A DNA stretch of 64,000 nucleotides from Pleomorphomonas oryzae DSM 16300 (GCF_000422965.1 NZ_AUHB01000009.1:1-64000); one strand, 5' to 3'; positions 9,335-18,868 are shown, numbered from the stretch's first letter. Numbers and translations: made by a program. The notes: generated by a model not told the origin, from the letters alone.

Positions 9335-9360
9335 CCGGAGCGGCTAAAATCCCGCTCCGG
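9335..9360 (-). terminator. Stem-loop after the GH4 gene (end of the sugar operon)
   Basis: A perfect 9-bp inverted repeat CCGGAGCGG/CCGCTCCGG with an 8-nt loop begins 13 bases after the stop of the minus-strand GH4 gene. There is no U-run on the minus strand; a short T-run (TTTGC) follows on the plus strand. It may stabilise or end the transcript. Confidence 0.45.
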
Positions 9361-9373
9361 TTTGCGAGTGTTT

Positions 9374-10729
9374 TCAGCTGAGCCGAGCCCACTCAGGCAG
9401 CATGTCACCATGGGCACGGCAAAGGTCGTCGACCAGCGACCAGATCTGGTCGAGGTCGAGTTCGGCCGCCGTGTGCGGATCCATCATCGCCGCGTGGTAG
9501 AGATGGTCGCGGTTTTCGGTCATCAGTGCCGCCACGGTCAGCTCCTGAACGTTGACGTTGGTGCGGATCAGCGCGGTCAGCTGCGGCGGCAGGTCGCCGA
9601 CATAGGTCGGCTGAATGCCGGACGCATCGACGAGGCACGGCACCTCGGCGGCGCAATAGTCGGGCAGCGATGTGATGCAGCCGTTGTTGCGGACGTTGCC
9701 GTAAATTACCGAAGGCTCGCCGGTCCACACCGAGTTGATGATCTGAGAGGCATACTCGTGGCTCTCCTTCACCTCGACGGTGTCGGAGGCCTTGAGGCTC
9801 TCCAGATCCTTCTCCCACCGGGCGATCTGCTCGACGCAGCGCTTGGGATATTCATCAAGCGGAATGCCGAACTTCTCGATCAGATCATCGCGGCCTTCCT
9901 TGATGAACCATGGCGTGTATTCGGCGAAATGCTCGGAGCTTTCGGTGACGAAATAGCCGAGCCGCGTCAGCATCTCGTAGCGCACCTTGTTCGGGCAGCG
10001 CGGGTTCCAGCTCGACGGCTTGGGATAGCGACCCTCCCGATAGCCGCGAACAAGATCGGGATAGAGATTGCGATAGCTGCCATCGGCCTGCCGATGCTCG
10101 AACTTCAGGTAGAAGGCCATGTGGTTGATGCCGGCCGCCCGGTAGCGGATCTCCGAGATCGGGATCTCCAGGTCTCGGGCCAATTCCTCGGCAGTCCCCT
10201 GCACGGAGTGGCAAAGGCCGACTTGGCGAATCTTGGGGTACTTGGCCGAGATCGCCCAAGTGTTGATGGCCATCGGGTTGACATACTGAAGCAGCACGGC
10301 ATCTGGGCAGACCTCCATCATGTCGGCGCAGATGGCCCAAAGATGCGGCACGGTACGGACGCCGCGCATGATGCCGCCGACGCCCAGGGTGTCGGCGATG
10401 GTCTGGCGCAGACCGTATTTCTTGGGCACCTCGAAGTCGGTGACCGTGGCCGGCTTATAACCACCGATCTGGAAGGCGACGACGACGAAGTTGGCCCCTT
10501 CCAGTGCCCTGCGGCGGTCGGTGTAGGTCTCGACCTTCGCCGGCGCGTCGAGCAGCTTGAGAAGTCGTCCCACGACAACCGCGCTTTCGGCGAGACGCTT
10601 CTCATTGACGTCCATCAGGGCGATCGTGGCGCCCTTCAGCGCCGGCCGGTGCAGAACGTCACCGAGGATATTCTTCATGAACACCGTGGAGCCGGCACCG
10701 ATGAAGGTGATCTTGGGATTGGCTGCCAT
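9374..10729 (-). CDS. melA: NAD-dependent alpha-galactosidase, glycoside hydrolase family 4 (MelA-like)
   Basis: GH4 enzymes hydrolyse glycosides by a redox mechanism that needs NAD and a divalent metal. The 451-residue length equals E. coli MelA. The N-terminal Rossmann motif GAGST is at 11-15, the substrate Asn in NPMA at 151, and the metal ligands in CHSVQ (C173) and GINHMAF (H203). The ATG at 10729 has GGAGGAAAG just upstream; a frame extension to 10825 has no support. It is the last gene of an operon with a family-5 binding protein, two permeases and an ATPase, resembling the alpha-galactoside uptake (agp) region of Sinorhizobium meliloti. Substrate is inferred; alpha-glucosidase or glucuronidase activity also occurs in GH4. 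Confidence 0.85.
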   Translation of the reverse strand: MAANPKITFIGAGSTVFMKNILGDVLHRPALKGATIALMDVNEKRLAESAVVVGRLLKLLDAPAKVETYTDRRRALEGANFVVVAFQIGGYKPATVTDFEVPKKYGLRQTIADTLGVGGIMRGVRTVPHLWAICADMMEVCPDAVLLQYVNPMAINTWAISAKYPKIRQVGLCHSVQGTAEELARDLEIPISEIRYRAAGINHMAFYLKFEHRQADGSYRNLYPDLVRGYREGRYPKPSSWNPRCPNKVRYEMLTRLGYFVTESSEHFAEYTPWFIKEGRDDLIEKFGIPLDEYPKRCVEQIARWEKDLESLKASDTVEVKESHEYASQIINSVWTGEPSVIYGNVRNNGCITSLPDYCAAEVPCLVDASGIQPTYVGDLPPQLTALIRTNVNVQELTVAALMTENRDHLYHAAMMDPHTAAELDLDQIWSLVDDLCRAHGDMLPEWARLS

Positions 10730-10816
10730 ATTCGCTTTCCTCCAGGCAAACAGACTTCCCACACGGTCCGGCCATGCCGGTCCGCCACTGGGACAGGTTA
10801 GGTGTTTTGTCGTATG

Positions 10817-10854
10817 AGGATCCAAACCAGCGCTTGTAGGCCGCTCTGGATCCT
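10817..10854 (-). repeat. Inverted repeat between the transporter ATPase and the GH4 gene
   Basis: AGGATCCA (10817-10824) and TGGATCCT (10847-10854) are perfect 8-bp arms around 22 bases, in the 178-base gap between two genes of the same operon. There is no U-tract. It may be a processing or stabilising hairpin. Confidence 0.4.
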
Positions 10855-10907
10855 TTCAGTCTCCGTCCGCTCTCAGAAAAGCGAAGCGGAGCCCGGATTT
10901 CCGCCGC

Positions 10908-12572
10908 TTACGCGGCCACCTCGAAGGCCGCCTTCACCAGCTTTTCCGTGTAAGGCGTTTTTGGTTTGAACAGCACTTCCTCCACCGGGCCTTCCTCGAC
11001 GATCCGGCCATGCTGCATGACGATGATGCGATGGCAGAGCGCCCGAACGACTTTCAGATCGTGGGAAATGAACAGATAGCTGAGCCCGCGTTCGTCCTGC
11101 AGCTTGCGCAACAGATCGATGATCTGCGCCTGCACGGACAGATCGAGCGCCGACGTCGGTTCGTCGAGCAGGATGAACTCCGGTTCGAGCGCGATGGCGC
11201 GGGCAATGGCGATGCGCTGCCGCTGGCCACCCGAGAACTCGTGCGGAAAGCGGGAAAGAATGTTGGTCGGCAGGCCGGCCGCCGTCAGCGCGTCGCGCAC
11301 CCGGTCGAGCCGCTCAGGCCGATTGGCTCCAATGCCATTGACGATCAATCCTTCCTCGATGATCTGGCACACCGACATGCGCGGATTGAGCGAGGAGAAC
11401 GGATCCTGGAATACCACCTGCATGCGCGAGCGGAGCGGCCTCAGTTCCTCGCGGTTCTTGCCGTGGATGGGCTTGCCGTCGAAGTAGATCTCGCCGGCGT
11501 CAGGATCGGAGAGACGGATCAACGCCTGGCCGAAGGTGGTCTTGCCGGAGCCGCTTTCGCCGACGATGCCCAGTGTCTCGTGGCGGCGCAGCGTCAGGCT
11601 GAGATTGTCGACGGCGACCAGCTCATGGAACTCGGCATTGAAGAAGCCACCCTTCTTCAACATGAAGGCGACGCGAACGTCCTTGCCCTCAAGGATCACC
11701 GGCGACTCGACCGGCAGTGGGTTGGCGTGGCCGCGTGGTTCCGAAGCGAGGAGATGCCGGGTGTAGGGATGCTGCGGGTTGCCGAACAACGCCTCGGTGG
11801 TGTTGTGTTCCTTCACCTCGCCCTTCTGCATCACGTAGACATAGTCCGAGAACTTGCGCACCACCGTGAGGTCATGGGTGATGAGGATCACCGCCATGCC
11901 ATGGCGCTGCTGCAGGTCGCGAATGAGCTGAAGGATCTGGGCCTGCACCGTCACGTCGAGCGCCGTGGTCGGCTCGTCGGCAATCAGCACATCGGGGTTG
12001 TTGGCGAGAGCCATGGCGATCATCACGCGCTGGCGCTGGCCACCCGAAAGCTGGTGCGGATATTGGTTGATGCGTGACTCAGGGTCGGGAATGCGCACCT
12101 CGCGCAACAGGTCGATCGCCTTGTCGCGCGCCTTGGCCTTCGACAGTTTCTGATGAATGCGGATCGCCTCAATGATTTGCGCGCCGATCGAATAGACCGG
12201 ATTGAGCGAGGAGAGAGGCTCCTGGAAAATCATCGAGATGCGGTTACCGCGCAGCATGCGGCGGCGATGCGGCGACCATTTGAGCACCTCTTGGCCATCG
12301 AAGCGGATGCTGGCACTGGGGGCAACACGGGCACGCTTCGACAGCAAGCCCATGATGGTTCGCGCGGTCACCGACTTTCCCGAGCCGCTTTCGCCCACCA
12401 CGGCGATTGTTTCACCGCGATAGAGCTGCATCGACACGCCACGCACCGCCTCGACTTCACCGTCCTCCACCTTGAAGCGGACGGCGACATTTCGGCAATC
12501 GATAATCGGCTCTCCCGTGCGGCTGCCATGATCGAGCCGTACGTCCGGAGCGAGGTTTTCGTCTCTGTCCAT
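10908..12572 (-). CDS. ABC transporter ATPase with two nucleotide-binding domains (peptide/sugar type, DppD-DppF fusion)
   Basis: It powers import by the two permeases encoded upstream. The 554-residue protein holds two complete ATPase modules. The first has Walker A GESGSGKS (60-67), signature LSGGQRQR (175-182) and Walker B VLIADEP. The second has GESGSGKT (338-345), FSGGQRQR and FILLDEP. This is the fused arrangement found in many oligopeptide-family (Opp/Dpp, PepT class) systems, including those that carry oligosaccharides. The ATG at 12572 lies after GAGGAAG; a TTG at 12587 would add five residues and overlap the preceding stop. Position between permeases and the GH4 gene indicates an alpha-galactoside-type substrate. 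Confidence 0.92.
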   Translation of the reverse strand: MDRDENLAPDVRLDHGSRTGEPIIDCRNVAVRFKVEDGEVEAVRGVSMQLYRGETIAVVGESGSGKSVTARTIMGLLSKRARVAPSASIRFDGQEVLKWSPHRRRMLRGNRISMIFQEPLSSLNPVYSIGAQIIEAIRIHQKLSKAKARDKAIDLLREVRIPDPESRINQYPHQLSGGQRQRVMIAMALANNPDVLIADEPTTALDVTVQAQILQLIRDLQQRHGMAVILITHDLTVVRKFSDYVYVMQKGEVKEHNTTEALFGNPQHPYTRHLLASEPRGHANPLPVESPVILEGKDVRVAFMLKKGGFFNAEFHELVAVDNLSLTLRRHETLGIVGESGSGKTTFGQALIRLSDPDAGEIYFDGKPIHGKNREELRPLRSRMQVVFQDPFSSLNPRMSVCQIIEEGLIVNGIGANRPERLDRVRDALTAAGLPTNILSRFPHEFSGGQRQRIAIARAIALEPEFILLDEPTSALDLSVQAQIIDLLRKLQDERGLSYLFISHDLKVVRALCHRIIVMQHGRIVEEGPVEEVLFKPKTPYTEKLVKAAFEVAA

Positions 12573-12583
12573 GGTCGGCTTCC

Positions 12584-13711
12584 TCAATAGGGGTCGATGG
12601 CGTCGCGCAGGCCGTCGCCAAGCGCATTGAAAGCGAAGACGGTCACGAAGACGAAGGCCACGGGCGTCAGAATCCAGGGATAGGAACCGATGGCCGAGTA
12701 GTTGGAGGTATCCTGCAACATCAATCCCCAGGAGATCAGCGGCGGTTTCACGGCGAAGCCGAGGAAGCCAAGGAAGCTCTCGAGCAGCACCACCTGAGGG
12801 ATCGCCAGCGTCACGGCGACGATGACGTGGCTCATGACGTTGGGGAAAATGTGCTGGAAAATGATGCGCCGGTCGCGAGCGCCGATGGCGATCGCCGCCC
12901 GCACGTACTCGATGCGGGCGAGCGCCAGCGTCTTGCCGCGCACCTCGCGGGAGAGCTGCGCCCAGCCAAGCGCCGACATCACGAAGATGACGAAGGCGAG
13001 GAACACCGAGGTTGGCGCCGTCACTGGGATCAGTGAGGTGAGCGCGAGGTAGAGCGGCAATTGTGGAAAGGCCAGCACCAGCTCGACGAACCGCTGCACC
13101 CAGATATCGAAGCGGCCGCCGAAATAGCCGGAGACCATGCCGACCGTGGTGCCGACCACGGTGATGATCGACACGACGGTCAGGGCGATCATCAACGAGA
13201 TGCGCGATCCATAGAAGGCACGCGACAACACGTCGCGGCCGAACTTGTCGGTGCCGAGAAAATGCACGGGCTTGCCATCGGTCGCACCGAACAGGTGCCG
13301 TTCGGCCGGGATCAGCCAGAGGAGCCGGTAGGGAGCGCCCTTGACGAAGAAGCCCAGATAACGCGGGTTATCATAGTCTGGTCCGATCAGCGGCTGGTAG
13401 GTGATGGGGTCGAGCTCGGTGCCCTCCACCATGGGATAGACGCGCGGCGTGAGCGTCCAGCCGCCATCCTTGTCGGTAAAGGACATCAGCTCGGGGCTGG
13501 AATAGCCGACATCGGTGAACTTCGGATCGACCGGCGACAAGAAGTCGGCAAACAATGCGATGAACACCAGAAGGATGACCATCACCAGACCGGCCATGCC
13601 GGTCCAGGAACGCTTGAGGCGCCGCCAAACGAGGGCGGTGTAGCTTTCGCTGCCGTGTTTCTCGACGATCTCGGCCGGACCGTTCAAAGTGGATTCGCCA
13701 GGAACAAGCAT
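12584..13711 (-). CDS. ABC transporter permease, DppC/OppC type
   Basis: An inner-membrane subunit of a peptide-class ABC importer, 375 residues. There is one membrane segment after a short cytoplasmic N-terminus (about 37-57), then a long periplasmic insert of about 100 residues, then five further membrane segments with the inner-membrane coupling (EAA) loop around the EYVRAAIAIGARDRRII stretch. The insert is longer than in classical DppC, as in relatives linked to large family-5 binding proteins. The start codon overlaps the stop of the DppB-type gene by one base (TGATG), which shows tight coupling. Confidence 0.92.
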   Translation of the reverse strand: MLVPGESTLNGPAEIVEKHGSESYTALVWRRLKRSWTGMAGLVMVILLVFIALFADFLSPVDPKFTDVGYSSPELMSFTDKDGGWTLTPRVYPMVEGTELDPITYQPLIGPDYDNPRYLGFFVKGAPYRLLWLIPAERHLFGATDGKPVHFLGTDKFGRDVLSRAFYGSRISLMIALTVVSIITVVGTTVGMVSGYFGGRFDIWVQRFVELVLAFPQLPLYLALTSLIPVTAPTSVFLAFVIFVMSALGWAQLSREVRGKTLALARIEYVRAAIAIGARDRRIIFQHIFPNVMSHVIVAVTLAIPQVVLLESFLGFLGFAVKPPLISWGLMLQDTSNYSAIGSYPWILTPVAFVFVTVFAFNALGDGLRDAIDPY

Positions 13712-14721
13712 CAGTTGGCTCCTCCACCGAGACGGATACGCGGATCAAGCAGGGCGAGCAGAATGTCGGCGATGATATTGCCGATGATCAGCGTCGCGGA
13801 AAGCACAAGCATGAAGGTGGCTGTGACGTAGACATCGCCGACCACCATCGACCCGACGATAGCCGGGCCGACAGTCGGAAGCGCGAAAATGATCGCCGTT
13901 TCGATCTCACCAGTCAGCATGTAGGGAAGCACCACGCCCTGGTACATGACGAGCGGATGCAGAGCGTTGGGTACGGCGTGGCGGAGGATCACCGCGCCTT
14001 CGGAAAGCCCTTTGGCCCGTGCCGTCTCGACATATTGCGCATTGAGCGTATCGAGCAGATTACCGCGCATGACGCGCATGTTGTAAGCGAGGCCGCCGAA
14101 GGTGGCGATGGCGACCACCGGCCAGACATGCTGCACCAAATTCACGAATTTGCCCCACGACCAAGGCGCTCCGCCATATCTCGGCGAGAAGAAGCTATTG
14201 ATTTCATTGACGTTAAAGTGAAAAACCATGATGTAGACGATCACCAGCGCCATCAGGAAGCGCGGGACCGTCATCCCCAGGAAGGAGATGAACGACAGCA
14301 GGCTGTCGATCCACGAATATTGCTTGGTCGCCGCGATAATGCCGAAGGATATGCCGATGACCGACGCCAGGATGTGGCAAGTCAGCGCCAGAAGCAGCGT
14401 GCGCGGCAACCGTTCTGCAACAACGTCGGCCACTGGACGATTGTAGAAAAAGCTGCGGCCGAAATCGCCTTTGGTGACCATGCCGACCACCCAGTTGACG
14501 TACTGAACCGGGATGGGCTTATCGAGACCGTGCTCATGGGCATAGGCCTTGGCCTGCGCGTCGGCCGCTTCGAAGCTGGCGCCACCCTGGTTGATCAGCT
14601 GCGAGCGAATGAAGTCGCTGTAATCACCCGGCGGAGCCTGAATGATCGCAAAGGTGACGACGCTTAGAATGAAGAGCACCGGGATCGCCGAGGCGATACG
14701 GATGAGCAAGAAGCGGAACAT
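13711..14721 (-). CDS. ABC transporter permease, DppB/OppB type
   Basis: The partner permease, 336 residues. It has an N-terminal membrane helix (about 8-28), a periplasmic loop that includes HGLDKPIPVQYVNW typical of this subfamily, and a six-helix core with a coupling loop (YVETARAKGLSEGAVI). It lies between the binding-protein gene and the DppC-type gene, and shares a TGATG junction with the latter. A GC-rich stem-loop precedes it in the 197-base gap after the binding-protein gene. Confidence 0.92.
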   Translation of the reverse strand: MFRFLLIRIASAIPVLFILSVVTFAIIQAPPGDYSDFIRSQLINQGGASFEAADAQAKAYAHEHGLDKPIPVQYVNWVVGMVTKGDFGRSFFYNRPVADVVAERLPRTLLLALTCHILASVIGISFGIIAATKQYSWIDSLLSFISFLGMTVPRFLMALVIVYIMVFHFNVNEINSFFSPRYGGAPWSWGKFVNLVQHVWPVVAIATFGGLAYNMRVMRGNLLDTLNAQYVETARAKGLSEGAVILRHAVPNALHPLVMYQGVVLPYMLTGEIETAIIFALPTVGPAIVGSMVVGDVYVTATFMLVLSATLIIGNIIADILLALLDPRIRLGGGAN

Positions 14722-14866
14722 GGATCTGAGACTTCCTGACTCTTGTCATGGATGTGAAGGACCCGCGTCTTACGAAACGGGCTGGCTTGGATCGCCGTCA
14801 CCGACGGCTTGAGATCGTAGGCTCCCTCGGACTCCCGGACAATTCTGCGGAGGTCTCGGAAGAGAA

Positions 14867-14895
14867 GTCCCGGCGGCGGGGGGCACCGCCGGGAC
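14867..14895 (-). promoter_or_regulatory. Strong stem-loop after the binding-protein gene
   Basis: GTCCCGGCGG and CCGCCGGGAC form a perfect 10-bp stem with a 9-nt loop, starting 23 bases past the binding-protein stop. There is no U-tract. Such hairpins between the binding-protein and permease genes commonly protect the upstream mRNA and raise binding-protein output; that role is inferred. Confidence 0.6.
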
Positions 14896-14918
14896 AATTG
14901 GCCATTCGAGTGGGAAGA

Positions 14919-16997
14919 TTACTCGACGGGACCCTGATCGCCCGGCTTGCCGGGCAGTGAGTCCTTGGCCAGCTCGTAGTCACCCTGCTTGTCGGCGGGG
15001 ACGTAGAGGCGCTCACGCAGAACCGAGTCTTCAGCCCAGTTGAACATGAAGATCGGGGTTCCCGGAGGAACGTTGTCGAAGCGCTTGTTGATGATCAGAG
15101 CCCCGGGGTATTCGGTCAGACCGACGCTGTTGACGTTGGTCGTCGCGATCTTGTTGTACTCTTTCATCAGGCTGGCGCGCTCGGCGACGTCCTGGGTTGC
15201 GATGAACTTGTTGATGGTGTCGACGAGCTGCTGCTCGAAGGGCATCAGATCGAGCTGTCCGCTCTCCGGGGCGCGATGGAACCAGGAGGTTTTCGGACCG
15301 ACCGGTGCCAACTGCTCGGTATTCTGTACGACGGCCGTCAGTTCCGGACCATGCCGGTTGATCGTCCAGTCGAACTTGCCGCCATAATTGGCGTTGTCAC
15401 GCTGCTTGCCGTCGAGGGCATTCAGAACGACGCGCAGACCGAGCTTTTCCATCTGGCCAATCACGCCTTCGGCAAGGCTCTTGTCGGTGGAATAGTCGGC
15501 GCTGACGAGCAGCGTGATCTCGACGTCCTTACCCTTCATCGGGCCGTCGGTGTAGTTCACCACACCATTGCCGTCGGTGTCCTTCAGACCGGCCGCTTCG
15601 AGCTCCTTCTTGGCCCCATCGAGATCGAAGGGATAGTAGAAGGTGCTATTGCGGTCATAGAAGCTCGAACCGGAGGAGATGCCGCCGGGGTAGATGGACG
15701 TGAACGGCCCTTTCACTAGCGCCTGACCGAGCTTCTGTCGGTCAAGACCCATGGTGACCGCTTTGCGGAAGTGCTCATTGCGGTTGAGCTCGCGCACCGC
15801 CTGGCCACGCGCATCGGGGCCACCCCAGCCATTGGCCGAGAAGTTCATGTAGAGGTTATAGCCGATGAGGCGTGGGCCAAACTCGAGGCGAGCCGGAGCG
15901 GTCGGCTGAGCGGCGCGCTTCAGCGACTCGACGAAGTTTTCCGGCTGCTCAAGGTTGGAGATGTCGCCCGAACCGGCTACCGCCTGAACGTCACGATCCG
16001 CCCAAGTCGACAGCTTGAAGTGGACTTCGTCGAGATAAGGCAACTGGTTGCCGTTCTCGTCGACCTTCCAGTAATAAGGATTGCGGCGCAGGACGATGAT
16101 GTCATCAGGACGATAGAGCACCGGCGACCAGGCACCCATCACCGGCCAATTCATGTAGCTCGGCGGGAAGAAGTTCTTGTATTGATCGTAGGTGTTCTTG
16201 GAATACTTCGGATGCTGCGGCTTCAGCATATGAGCAGGGCCAGGGCAGAACGTGCCGTAGGCCATGTTATAGAGATACTGCTTCGGGAAGGCTTCCTTGA
16301 AGGTCCACTCGACCGTGTAGTCGTCGATCGCCTTCAGGGTCGTTCCTTCACCGAAGGTCGCCGCGGTGGCACCGTTGGTCGGCGAAACATTCGGGTCGAG
16401 GACGTTGTCCTCCCAATAGAACATCACGTCTTCGGAGGTGAACGGCACGCCGTCCGACCACTTGGCACCTTCGATCAGGTGCATGGTCAGCTTGTGACCG
16501 TCCTTGGACCATTCCCAGCTCTTGGCGAGGTTGGGGAGCGGCTCCATATCCTCGGCCTTGATCTGGAACAGCTGCGCGGTGCGCGTCAGGCATTCATACA
16601 TGCCGATATCGATGCCGCCCCAGCCCTGAACCTGACCGGCCTGATAGTTCCAGCCTTCCGGACGACCGCCGATGACGTGACGGAGCACGTCGCCGTAAAC
16701 GCCCATGCCGTTCGGCATGTTGCTGGTCTTGAAGACGAGGGGCTCCTTGGGCAGGCGGTCCTTGACCGGCGGCAGGCGCCCCTTGTCGACGAAATTCTTG
16801 GTGATGTATTCGGGCTCATGGTAGGCGGAAAGCGCCTTGTATTCCCAGAGATCGCCGCGCCCGACATAGTTGACCTTGCCTTGGCCCTGGAACACCGGAG
16901 CCTCCGGCACGACGGTCAGCTCAGACGCGAAAGCGGCGGTCGCAAAGAGCGACGCGCCGAGCATCAAAGCCGACGTCAGTTTCATCTGATAAATCAT
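14919..16997 (-). CDS. ABC transporter periplasmic solute-binding protein, family 5 (AgpA-like)
   Basis: It captures the substrate in the periplasm for the adjacent importer. The 692-residue protein begins with a signal peptide (MIYQMKLTSALMLGASLFATAAFA, given here only as residues 1-24 in outline) cleaved before SELTV. The rest is an SBP_bac_5 fold with LAKSWEWSKDGHKLTMHL and WSDGVPFTSEDVMFYWE. At almost 700 residues it is much larger than DppA, matching the large subgroup. S. meliloti AgpA, needed for melibiose and raffinose uptake, is a peptide-family binding protein of this kind. The flanking GH4 genes and the AraC regulator support a sugar substrate, but direct proof is absent. The ATG at 16997 follows GGGAGG. 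Confidence 0.85.
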   Translation of the reverse strand: MIYQMKLTSALMLGASLFATAAFASELTVVPEAPVFQGQGKVNYVGRGDLWEYKALSAYHEPEYITKNFVDKGRLPPVKDRLPKEPLVFKTSNMPNGMGVYGDVLRHVIGGRPEGWNYQAGQVQGWGGIDIGMYECLTRTAQLFQIKAEDMEPLPNLAKSWEWSKDGHKLTMHLIEGAKWSDGVPFTSEDVMFYWEDNVLDPNVSPTNGATAATFGEGTTLKAIDDYTVEWTFKEAFPKQYLYNMAYGTFCPGPAHMLKPQHPKYSKNTYDQYKNFFPPSYMNWPVMGAWSPVLYRPDDIIVLRRNPYYWKVDENGNQLPYLDEVHFKLSTWADRDVQAVAGSGDISNLEQPENFVESLKRAAQPTAPARLEFGPRLIGYNLYMNFSANGWGGPDARGQAVRELNRNEHFRKAVTMGLDRQKLGQALVKGPFTSIYPGGISSGSSFYDRNSTFYYPFDLDGAKKELEAAGLKDTDGNGVVNYTDGPMKGKDVEITLLVSADYSTDKSLAEGVIGQMEKLGLRVVLNALDGKQRDNANYGGKFDWTINRHGPELTAVVQNTEQLAPVGPKTSWFHRAPESGQLDLMPFEQQLVDTINKFIATQDVAERASLMKEYNKIATTNVNSVGLTEYPGALIINKRFDNVPPGTPIFMFNWAEDSVLRERLYVPADKQGDYELAKDSLPGKPGDQGPVE

Positions 16998-17025
16998 TCC
17001 GTCATGTCCTCCCTCATGAAGCCGA

Positions 17026-17044
17026 CCACCGGCCTTGCCGGTGG
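17026..17044 (-). promoter_or_regulatory. Stem-loop just upstream of the binding-protein ribosome site
   Basis: CCACCGGC (17026-17033) pairs perfectly with GCCGGTGG (17037-17044) across a 3-nt loop, about 14 bases before the ribosome site of the binding-protein gene on the minus strand. It could protect the 5' end of a processed binding-protein message. Confidence 0.4.
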
Positions 17045-17161
17045 ATAGCCAATGCGATGGTCAGCGTCGGAACGCATCCCCCCGCGCTCTCTTCCCAAGT
17101 CGACCGGCTTCCTCATGATCCGATCGGCTTTCCCCTTGCGGCGGCGAACCGGCCTGCCGCG

Positions 17162-17186
17162 TCCGGCGCGGATGACCCGCGCCGGA
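17162..17186 (-). promoter_or_regulatory. Stem-loop after the first GH4 gene
   Basis: TCCGGCGCG/CGCGCCGGA form a 9-bp stem (17162-17170 with 17178-17186) with a 7-nt loop, 23 bases past the GH4 stop and without a U-tract. It may reduce read-through or stabilise the upstream gene's RNA. Confidence 0.45.
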
Positions 17187-17209
17187 AAACCTGAGACGGC
17201 GCGGTCTCG

Positions 17210-18670
17210 TCAGACCTTCGTACGCGCCTTTTCCTCACGAATTTCCTCGATGCCACGTGCCTCGCGGCGGGCCGCTCCCTGCCAGTCGCGCGTCTTGACC
17301 GTCGATTTGGCGACCCTCTGCTTGGCAGCGTCGATGGCGTAGGCATATTGCGGCAGCCAGCGCGCCTGGGCGACCAGCATTTCGTCCACCATCGCCCACA
17401 CCTCTTCGGGCGTGCAGATGGCACCGACCAGCGGATCGTGCAGGACGGCGAGCTTCAAGAGGTCGACGTCGCCAGTGACCGCCGCATGCACCGACATACG
17501 CTGGACATTGATCGACGCCATGCAGGTAGCCGCGCAGGCTTCCGGCAGCGTAATGCCGGCGACCATGTTGATGCCGAAGCGATCGACGAAACCGGGCGAC
17601 TCGATGATGCAGTCATCAGGTAGGTTGGTGATGACGCCGCGGTTCTTCTGGTTGAAATGGCCGCGATAGACTCGGCCCGTCTCCAATGCCTCGATGATAT
17701 GACTGGCATGTTCGCTCGACCGGCGCTTGGGATCGATCTTTTCCTCGGCTTCCTTCAGGAACTCCGGGAACTCGGTCTCGAACCAGTTGCGCTGCTCGGT
17801 GGTGAAACGCAGGTAGCCGCCCGTCTCGCCATGGATCCAGTCGGACATGTCGATCCAGTTCATGATCTCGCCCGGCCGCTTGCGGTACCAGGGGAGATAT
17901 TCCGACAGATGGCCGTTGCTCTCGGTGGAGTAGACGCCGAAGCGCTTCAGCACGTCGATGCGAACCTTTTCCTGCTTGGAATAGACCGGATGCGCCTCGA
18001 AGGCCGCGACGATTTCATCCTTTGTCACCTTGCGGCCGCGGATGCGAACGTCAACGTACCAAGTCTGATGGTTGATGCCCGAACAGACGTAATCGATCTC
18101 GTCGTGACCGACTCCAAAGATGTCGGCCAGTTGCTCGCCGCCGTGCTGCACGCCGTGACAAAGGCCGATGGTGTCGACCTTGCCGTACTCGATAGCCGCC
18201 CAGGTGTTCATGGCCATGGGATTGGCGTAGTTGAGGAACTTGGCACCGGGCTCGGCAACCTCGCGGATATCCTTGCAGAAATCGAGGATCACGGGAATAT
18301 TGCGCTGGCCGTAGAGAATGCCACCGGCGCAGATGGTGTCGCCGACGCACTGATCGACGCCGTATTTGAGCGGAATGCGAATGTCATCCTGGTAGGCGTC
18401 GAGCCCACCGACGCGGACGCAGGAAATCACATAGCGTGCCCCTTCAAGCGCCTTGCGGCGATCGGTGGTGGCGGTAATCTTGGCAGGCAGCTTGTTGACT
18501 TCGACGATCTTTCTCAGGATCGTCGCGATCATCGTCAGATTGTGTTCCGAGATATCGGTCAGCGCGAACTCGACGTCGGCAAACTCTGGTACACAGAGGA
18601 TGTCGGTGAAAAGCTTCTTTGTGAAGCCGACGCTGCCTGCGCCGATAATCGCAACTTTGAAGGCTGCCAT
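17210..18670 (-). CDS. Glycoside hydrolase family 4 protein (second, distinct GH4 enzyme)
   Basis: The first gene of the sugar operon, 486 residues. It has the NAD Rossmann motif GAGSVGF (10-16), the Asn of NPMAMNTW (N150), the metal cysteine in CHGVQ (C171) and the metal histidine in GINHQTW (H201), so it is a complete GH4 enzyme. It is clearly diverged from the MelA-like protein at the other end of the operon (CHGVQ rather than CHSVQ, longer C-terminus rich in Lys/Arg), which suggests a different glycoside or linkage. The ATG at 18670 follows GAGGACAGC; a TTG start at 18685 would add five residues. The AraC-type regulator is divergent from it, 198 bases away. Confidence 0.85.
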   Translation of the reverse strand: MAAFKVAIIGAGSVGFTKKLFTDILCVPEFADVEFALTDISEHNLTMIATILRKIVEVNKLPAKITATTDRRKALEGARYVISCVRVGGLDAYQDDIRIPLKYGVDQCVGDTICAGGILYGQRNIPVILDFCKDIREVAEPGAKFLNYANPMAMNTWAAIEYGKVDTIGLCHGVQHGGEQLADIFGVGHDEIDYVCSGINHQTWYVDVRIRGRKVTKDEIVAAFEAHPVYSKQEKVRIDVLKRFGVYSTESNGHLSEYLPWYRKRPGEIMNWIDMSDWIHGETGGYLRFTTEQRNWFETEFPEFLKEAEEKIDPKRRSSEHASHIIEALETGRVYRGHFNQKNRGVITNLPDDCIIESPGFVDRFGINMVAGITLPEACAATCMASINVQRMSVHAAVTGDVDLLKLAVLHDPLVGAICTPEEVWAMVDEMLVAQARWLPQYAYAIDAAKQRVAKSTVKTRDWQGAARREARGIEEIREEKARTKV

Positions 18671-18721
18671 GCTGTCCTCGTTCAATCGCCTAAACCGACC
18701 GGATGAAGGATACGTCCAGAC

Positions 18722-18735
18722 AATACAAAAGTATT
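18722..18735. promoter_or_regulatory. Palindrome in the divergent GH4/araC-type promoter region
   Basis: AATAC-AAAA-GTATT is a perfect inverted repeat with a 4-base centre, 52 bases before the GH4 start and about 134 bases before the regulator start. It is AT-rich against a GC-rich background and could be an operator or promoter element. AraC-type proteins usually bind direct repeats: a related pair ACGTCCAGA (about 18712) and GCGTCCAAA (about 18758) is also present. Confidence 0.35.
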
Positions 18736-18868
18736 ACGCAGCCGACATTGTCGTCCTGCGTCCAAAATCTTGTGCTGGGAAAGTCCCTGGCTCCGTCCGT
18801 TCCGTTCTTCTTGTTGGCTGCATTAAGACGTAATATGGCTGCCAAGGCCAGACGAGGATTGTGCTTCG

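Larger units (their letters stand above)
8991..9373 (-). other. Intergenic region: leader of the EF-G-like gene and tail of the sugar operon
   Basis: These 383 bases have no convincing gene; the short frames here look like chance. Three stem-loops are visible. Two (9037-9064 and 9083-9104) would lie in the minus-strand leader of the EF-G-like gene, and one (9335-9360) lies just after the stop of the downstream GH4 gene. Confidence 0.5.
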
